From the NCBI GenBank assembly GCA_938003875.1, contig CALKWO010000202.1, forward strand, positions 1 through 64,000: 64,000 bases of DNA. Direction: 5' to 3'. A program made the translations under genes and the position numbers. The notes beneath the pieces are model-generated. The model saw nothing but the letters and a program-made list of their open reading frames with translations. It was not told where the DNA came from and did no database searches. Positions 59,722 through 64,000 of the stretch are shown here, one piece after another (positions within the stretch are counted from its first letter, which is position 1; every line of letters begins with the position of its first letter). This DNA is from an uncultured bacterium (lineage in GTDB: Bacteria; Planctomycetota; Uabimicrobiia; Uabimicrobiales; JABWCH01).

Positions 59722-61502
59722 TTGGAATTTCCGTAAAACAACTCAACACTCTCTTGGGGCGTACTCTTTCCCCTGAAACCCTTGTGGAAACTCTCGAAAG
59801 ACTCGGATGCGACCTGGAGGGAATAGCACAGAACGTTTTTTATTCCTGCCCGAAATGCGGGGTTCTTGCAGAAAAACTGGAAAATGAAGAACCTGCCAGC
59901 CGTTGTGCAACTTGTGGTTATGAAAGCGAAACACCTTTTGAATCAGCAGGACAAGATCAGGTAATTCGCCTGGATCTCTTACCCGCTCGTCCCGATCTTT
60001 TCGATGCAGGCGGTCTGGCAAGAGCTATCAAGGGGTATCTGGAGATCGAAACAGGACTTCCTGAATATGCAGTCTTGCCTCCTGAAATAGAAGTCACAGT
60101 AGATGCCAGGTTAGCACAAGAAGAAAGCTATCGTCCTTTTATCGCATGTGCAGTAGTCACCATGCCAGAAATAGACTCTGTCATGCTGAGAACCCTGATG
60201 AAATTGCAGGAAAGCTTGCATTGGGGTATTGGACGAGATCGCAAACTCTCTTCCATAGGTGTGTATGATCTTTCTACCATAACTCCGCCTATCCGCTATA
60301 CTGCGGTAGAACCAGAATCCATGCAATTCCATGCTCTGGGAAAAGGCGATGCACTCATGACACCTGCACAAGTTCTTAAAGATCATCCTAAGGGCGTTGC
60401 ATACGCTCATCTTTTGGAACACTTAAAGGCATATCCCGTTCTTATAGATTCCAAAGGCCAGGTACTTTCCATGCCTCCCATCATCAATAGCGATGAGACA
60501 AAGGTAAAAATAGGAAGCACCCGTCTGTTTATCGATGTTACGGGAATCACACCTGGCGATGTGCAAAAAGCCTTGAAGACACTCGTCACTTCTCTCATAG
60601 AAATGGGAGGAAAAGCTCAGGCCGTAACCATAAGCGATAGCAAAGGCAAAATTGTGACCCCAGACCTGACACCAGGCAAGATTTCCATCAATCTTCCCGC
60701 AGCGGAACGATGGTTAGGCCTCAAGTTTACAAACGAAGAAGCAAAAAACTATCTTGGAAGAATGCGTTTTTCTGTAAAAGGCGATGCTCCCGATTATCAA
60801 TTGGGCTATCCTGCCTTCCGTACAGACATGAAGCATGAAGTAGATGTCTTTGAAGACCTTGCTATAGCCTACGGCTACCATCGTATGCCTTTGCCTCTTG
60901 TTCAAAGCATGACGATTGGGAAAGAAAGGCCAGAAGAAAAGATTGCCAATGTAGCTCGTTCTATCATGCTAGGCCTTGGTTTCGATGAAATCTTCTCGCT
61001 GGTCATTACAACGCAGGAAAACCATTTCCAAAAAATGCGCTGTGAGCCTGGAAAAGATCATGCTATTATTCTCAACCCCAAGACAGCAGAATACAATATC
61101 GTAAGGGCTCACCTCATGAGTGGACTTTTAGAAGCCCTGACGAAGAATCGTATAAAGCCTCTGCCACAAAGGTATTTTGAGCTAGGAAACATCGTTCTCA
61201 TGGATGAAACCAACTACAACAAGGCCAGAGAAGAAAGACATCTTGGATTTGCCGTTATGGGAGAAAACATGGGCTATGCATACGGGCGTTCCATTGTAGA
61301 CTCTGCTATGCGCGAACTAGGCATCACAGGCGAATACCAGGCACTGGAGCATCCTTCTTTCATACAGGGGAGAGCTGCAAAGGTCGCTCTGTCCAATGAT
61401 CTTAGTGGCTGGATAGGAGAAGTTCATCCAGAAGTTTTACAGAATTTTTCCTTGACTTGCCCTGTTGTCCTCGGCGAAATCGCCCTTGCCAGGGTAGTAT
61501 AA
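59712..61502 (+). CDS. pheT: Phenylalanyl-tRNA synthetase beta, archaeal type
   Basis: 596 residues against about 800 for usual bacterial PheT; it lacks the N-terminal tRNA-binding (EMAP-like) and the C-terminal anticodon-binding domains. The N-terminus (VIGISVKQLNTLLGRTLSPETLVETLERLGCDLEG) and LDLLPARPDLFDAGGLARAIKGY fit the archaeal form. A four-Cys zinc ribbon (SCPKC ... RCATCG, about residues 37-60) is inserted in the first domain. GTG 59712 is used: AGGAGG lies 6 bases upstream within pheS. Confidence 0.93.
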   Translation: MPVIGISVKQLNTLLGRTLSPETLVETLERLGCDLEGIAQNVFYSCPKCGVLAEKLENEEPASRCATCGYESETPFESAGQDQVIRLDLLPARPDLFDAGGLARAIKGYLEIETGLPEYAVLPPEIEVTVDARLAQEESYRPFIACAVVTMPEIDSVMLRTLMKLQESLHWGIGRDRKLSSIGVYDLSTITPPIRYTAVEPESMQFHALGKGDALMTPAQVLKDHPKGVAYAHLLEHLKAYPVLIDSKGQVLSMPPIINSDETKVKIGSTRLFIDVTGITPGDVQKALKTLVTSLIEMGGKAQAVTISDSKGKIVTPDLTPGKISINLPAAERWLGLKFTNEEAKNYLGRMRFSVKGDAPDYQLGYPAFRTDMKHEVDVFEDLAIAYGYHRMPLPLVQSMTIGKERPEEKIANVARSIMLGLGFDEIFSLVITTQENHFQKMRCEPGKDHAIILNPKTAEYNIVRAHLMSGLLEALTKNRIKPLPQRYFELGNIVLMDETNYNKAREERHLGFAVMGENMGYAYGRSIVDSAMRELGITGEYQALEHPSFIQGRAAKVALSNDLSGWIGEVHPEVLQNFSLTCPVVLGEIALARVV

Positions 61503-61543
61503 ACCTATCATATGCATTAAGCAATAATAACTTACATAGCAAT

Positions 61544-61654
61544 GATTTGTAGCCGCAGGGTTGCGCCGAAAATGACCACCTATTCGGAAAAAAACGACCT
61601 TCAGCGCAATCCCTGCGTCTTTTGACAATAGAGACTAACGGAGCGGCTACAATC
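61544..61654. repeat. Nested palindromic repeat, GCAGGG(A)TTGCGC type
   Basis: Outer arms GATTTGTAGCCGC (61544-61556) and GCGGCTACAATC (61643-61654). Inner arms CGCAGGGTTGCGC (61554-61566) and GCGCAATCCCTGCG (61604-61617). It lies in the 204-base gap after pheT. Confidence 0.75.
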
Positions 61655-61706
61655 TTAATTTAACAGCGTTGTAGCAACGCCCTGGGAAATAGAAAAGCAA
61701 AAATAA

Positions 61707-63518
61707 ATGCACTTTCACATAGACGATTATTACGACAATGAAGAAAATGAACATAAAATAGAATTAGAAAATAGCAAAATTTTCCGAAGACTCTTGCCCT
61801 ATCTCTCCAAGCACTGGAAATCCATTCTATTCAGCCTCTCTTTAATGGGGATCATCGTTGCTATCAATATATCGCTTCCTTTGATACTTAAAGAAATCAT
61901 AGATAGAGATATTCCTTCAGGCAGATTTAAGAATATCCTTTTCAGCTCTGTGCTATATCTCTTCTTTTTTCTTCTGAGCAATAGTCTTTCTATTCTGCAA
62001 GGTTTAAGCATCACCAAAGTAGGTTATGAGATTGTCAGCCAGATCAAAGCAGATATTTTCGATCATATTCTCAGCCAGTCTCTAGCTTTTTTTCATTCAC
62101 AAGCACCAGGCAAATTGATTGCTAGAGTGGAGAGCGATACAGAAACTTTAAACCAATTGTTTTCTAATATCTCTCTGGATATTTTTAGGACTATCATCAC
62201 TTTTTTCGCTATCATTATAATTCTATTTCTTAATGATTATAAGCTATCTTGTATCATCTTATCGATTATTTTTTGTATCTGCATCAGCAACTATTTTGTA
62301 ATAAAATACTTAAAAAAACTTTACCTGGAATGCAGAAGGCTGTTTTCTAAAATATTGGGATTTGTGACAGAGTATATCCAGAGCATCACCACGATACAAA
62401 TTTTTTCTTACGAAGAAAGTATAAAAAAAAGGCTTTATGAGAAAAGTATGGAAAGATGCAATCTGGAAGCTAAAGTTTCTCTCATTCATTATGGATTGTA
62501 TCATAGCATTTTTACTTTAGGGGAAATCCTGTCAGTTGCCATTGTTTTTTTTGTAGGTGGAAAGAACGTATTAGCAGGCATCATGACCATTGGTGGCTTT
62601 ATTATGTTCGTCGAATATGTCAAGCGAATTTATGGGCCTATGCGAGAATTCAGCGAATTTGTCAGCATCATTCAGCGTTCTTTTGTAAGTGCAGGAAGGC
62701 TTTTTAGCATTCTGGACAGAAAGCCTGACATACTTGATCCTGAAAATCCTGTTTCTATTGTAGGCAAAGCGGAAACTCTGGAATTTAAAGATGTTTCCTT
62801 TGCCTATAAAAAAGACACTTTGGCTCTCCAAAAAGTATCTTTTAGTATGAAGCAAGGAGATGTAGTTGCGCTGGTTGGCCCAAGTGGTGCAGGAAAATCT
62901 ACCATCGCTAACTTAATCATGAGATTCTATGATCCCCTGGAAGGAGAAATAGCCTTAAACCAGATACCTATAGGGAGATTTTCTATACAAGCACTCAGGT
63001 CTAAGCTGGCCCTCGTTCTCCAGGAAGTTTACCTTTTTCCAGGTACTATTATGGAAAATCTGAAGCTTTTGAATGATGAAATTTCCGATGAAAAGGCTAT
63101 ACAAGCAGCAAAGCTCGTAAATGCCCATTCTTTCATCGAGCATCTTCCGCAAAAATACAATACTATGCTTACAGAAAGAGGAGAAAATCTGTCTCTTGGA
63201 GAGAGGCAACTGCTTTCCTTTGCAAGGGCTATGGTACTAGACCCTGAAATCATAATCCTGGATGAGGCTACAAGTTCTGTTGATCCTGTTACAGAAAAAT
63301 GGATACAGCAGGGGATGAAAGCCATGCTGGAAGGACGTATGGCTCTGGTAATCGCCCATCGCCTTTCTACCATATCTCATGCAAACAAAATCATTGTTTT
63401 AGAAAAAGGGCTGAAGATAGAAGAAGGCACTCATGAAGACTTGCTCAGGGCAAATGGTCTATACAAAAAGTTATACGAGCTACAGACAAACAGAGAGATT
63501 ATTTCCCTTGAAAAATAA
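61707..63518 (+). CDS. ABC exporter, fused membrane and ATPase domains
   Basis: A 603-residue half-transporter (MsbA/LmrA-like). Six helices (about residues 35-310) precede the ATPase: Walker A GPSGAGKST, signature LSLGERQLLSFARAM, Walker B EIIILDEATSSVDP, switch region IAHRLSTI. It works as a dimer exporting lipids or drugs. No RBS stands out; the start is by domain position. Confidence 0.92.
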   Translation: MHFHIDDYYDNEENEHKIELENSKIFRRLLPYLSKHWKSILFSLSLMGIIVAINISLPLILKEIIDRDIPSGRFKNILFSSVLYLFFFLLSNSLSILQGLSITKVGYEIVSQIKADIFDHILSQSLAFFHSQAPGKLIARVESDTETLNQLFSNISLDIFRTIITFFAIIIILFLNDYKLSCIILSIIFCICISNYFVIKYLKKLYLECRRLFSKILGFVTEYIQSITTIQIFSYEESIKKRLYEKSMERCNLEAKVSLIHYGLYHSIFTLGEILSVAIVFFVGGKNVLAGIMTIGGFIMFVEYVKRIYGPMREFSEFVSIIQRSFVSAGRLFSILDRKPDILDPENPVSIVGKAETLEFKDVSFAYKKDTLALQKVSFSMKQGDVVALVGPSGAGKSTIANLIMRFYDPLEGEIALNQIPIGRFSIQALRSKLALVLQEVYLFPGTIMENLKLLNDEISDEKAIQAAKLVNAHSFIEHLPQKYNTMLTERGENLSLGERQLLSFARAMVLDPEIIILDEATSSVDPVTEKWIQQGMKAMLEGRMALVIAHRLSTISHANKIIVLEKGLKIEEGTHEDLLRANGLYKKLYELQTNREIISLEK

Positions 63519-63615
63519 TGGGGATTGTGTTATTTTGACGATGTTTATCTTTGGTTTAAAAGCGAAAAACTCTCTGTACTCTATTCGTTTTGTTTTTTTT
63601 GAAAGGCAGTATAGA

Positions 63616-64000
63616 ATGGCAAATATTTCTGCAAACCAGATTACATCTATTCTCCAGGCATCAGGGATGGTGTCGTCCAGGATGATGGACGACATCAGTA
63701 ATCTTATTCTGAATACTAAAGAAAACAATCTGATACAAGAATTGGTTTCGTCTAATCTTCTTACAGCAGAATGCCTGCACTACATGCAATCTATGCTTGG
63801 TGCTTTGGAAAAAAATTTTACCCTTTCAGAAGAAACAAAGTATCAAGACGCTCTCAAAGCCAAGAGTCAAGAAGTTTCCTCTTTCATGCTCTCGGAAGAA
63901 AGAAAAAAAGATATTCTTTTTGCCTGCCAGGCTTTATCGGAAAATCTTTGTAAACTGGAAGATGTGAACCAATGCTTTTTAGAGCAATCTGAACTCAAAA
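63616..64000 (+). CDS. Partial gene, helical N-terminus, runs off the window
   Basis: At least 128 residues (MANISANQITSILQASG ...) are open to the end of the window. All-helical, no signal peptide. ILFACQALSENLCKLEDVNQCFLEQSEL resembles in style the N-terminal helical domain of the kinase at 41782 (DLFVIQQCLLKKWL), so it may be another kinase's N-terminus. The rest is outside. Confidence 0.55.
   Translation, partial: MANISANQITSILQASGMVSSRMMDDISNLILNTKENNLIQELVSSNLLTAECLHYMQSMLGALEKNFTLSEETKYQDALKAKSQEVSSFMLSEERKKDILFACQALSENLCKLEDVNQCFLEQSELK

Overview
The window looks like a chromosomal stretch of an AT-rich Gram-negative bacterium of planctomycete-like character. I base this on several things seen together: many Ser/Thr kinases with N-terminal zinc ribbons and C-terminal TPRs, many lipoprotein signal peptides, a Gld-type ABC/DUF4340 cassette, a LamG protein with a PEP-CTERM-like tail, PAS-rich phosphorelay kinases, and an archaeal/eukaryotic-type PheRS. 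The phylum is an inference; no rRNA or ribosomal protein gene is present to settle it.

Region 1 (1-9.7 kb, + strand) is an accessory module. It holds a membrane PP2C phosphatase, an atypical kinase with zinc ribbon and FHA-like part, five small helical or coiled-coil proteins, a VirD4/TraG-like ATPase with a very large Ser-rich insertion, and a winged-helix replication-relaxation-like protein. Region 2 (9.8-16.3 kb, + strand, visibly more AT-rich) starts with a small serine recombinase. It then carries a compact four-gene cassette: NurA-domain nuclease, HerA-like ATPase, GHKL (Hsp90/MORC-like) ATPase and a cobalamin-type radical SAM protein. I read this as a candidate, possibly undescribed, genome-defence or DNA-processing system. 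Region 3 (16.4-21.8 kb) has a sigma-54 activator with an unknown partner on the minus strand. On the plus strand it has a sigma-like protein, a 58-residue protein and a large serine recombinase whose reading frame runs antisense into tandem tRNA-Gln/tRNA-Leu genes. That junction is probably one end of an integrated element.

Region 4 (21.9-34.4 kb, - strand) is dominated by one operon driven by a near-consensus promoter: LpoB-like lipoprotein, COG3014-like TPR lipoprotein, YcfL-like lipoprotein, another lipoprotein, a zinc-ribbon/TPR kinase and an NRPS. The NRPS reads C-PCP-Cy-A(Cys)-Ox-PCP, a thiazole-forming layout lacking a first adenylation domain and a thioesterase. Region 5 (34.4-64 kb) looks like core chromosome: a POT transporter, three DUF4349-type/lipoprotein genes, gyrB, a kinase, a three-gene phosphorelay cluster, a LamG protein, a HEAT-repeat membrane protein, mntP, DUF4340 plus Gld-type ABC genes, an excisionase-like regulator, a histidine kinase remnant, pheS-pheT, an ABC exporter and a partial gene at the right edge.

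Several families of small dispersed inverted repeats sit between genes. One (about 29 bp hairpin, arms related to GAGCAGATGCTAT, flank GCACAGG) has four copies; another is built on GCAGGG(A)TTGCGC; a third on CACGAAT/CACAGAT/CACGAAG words.
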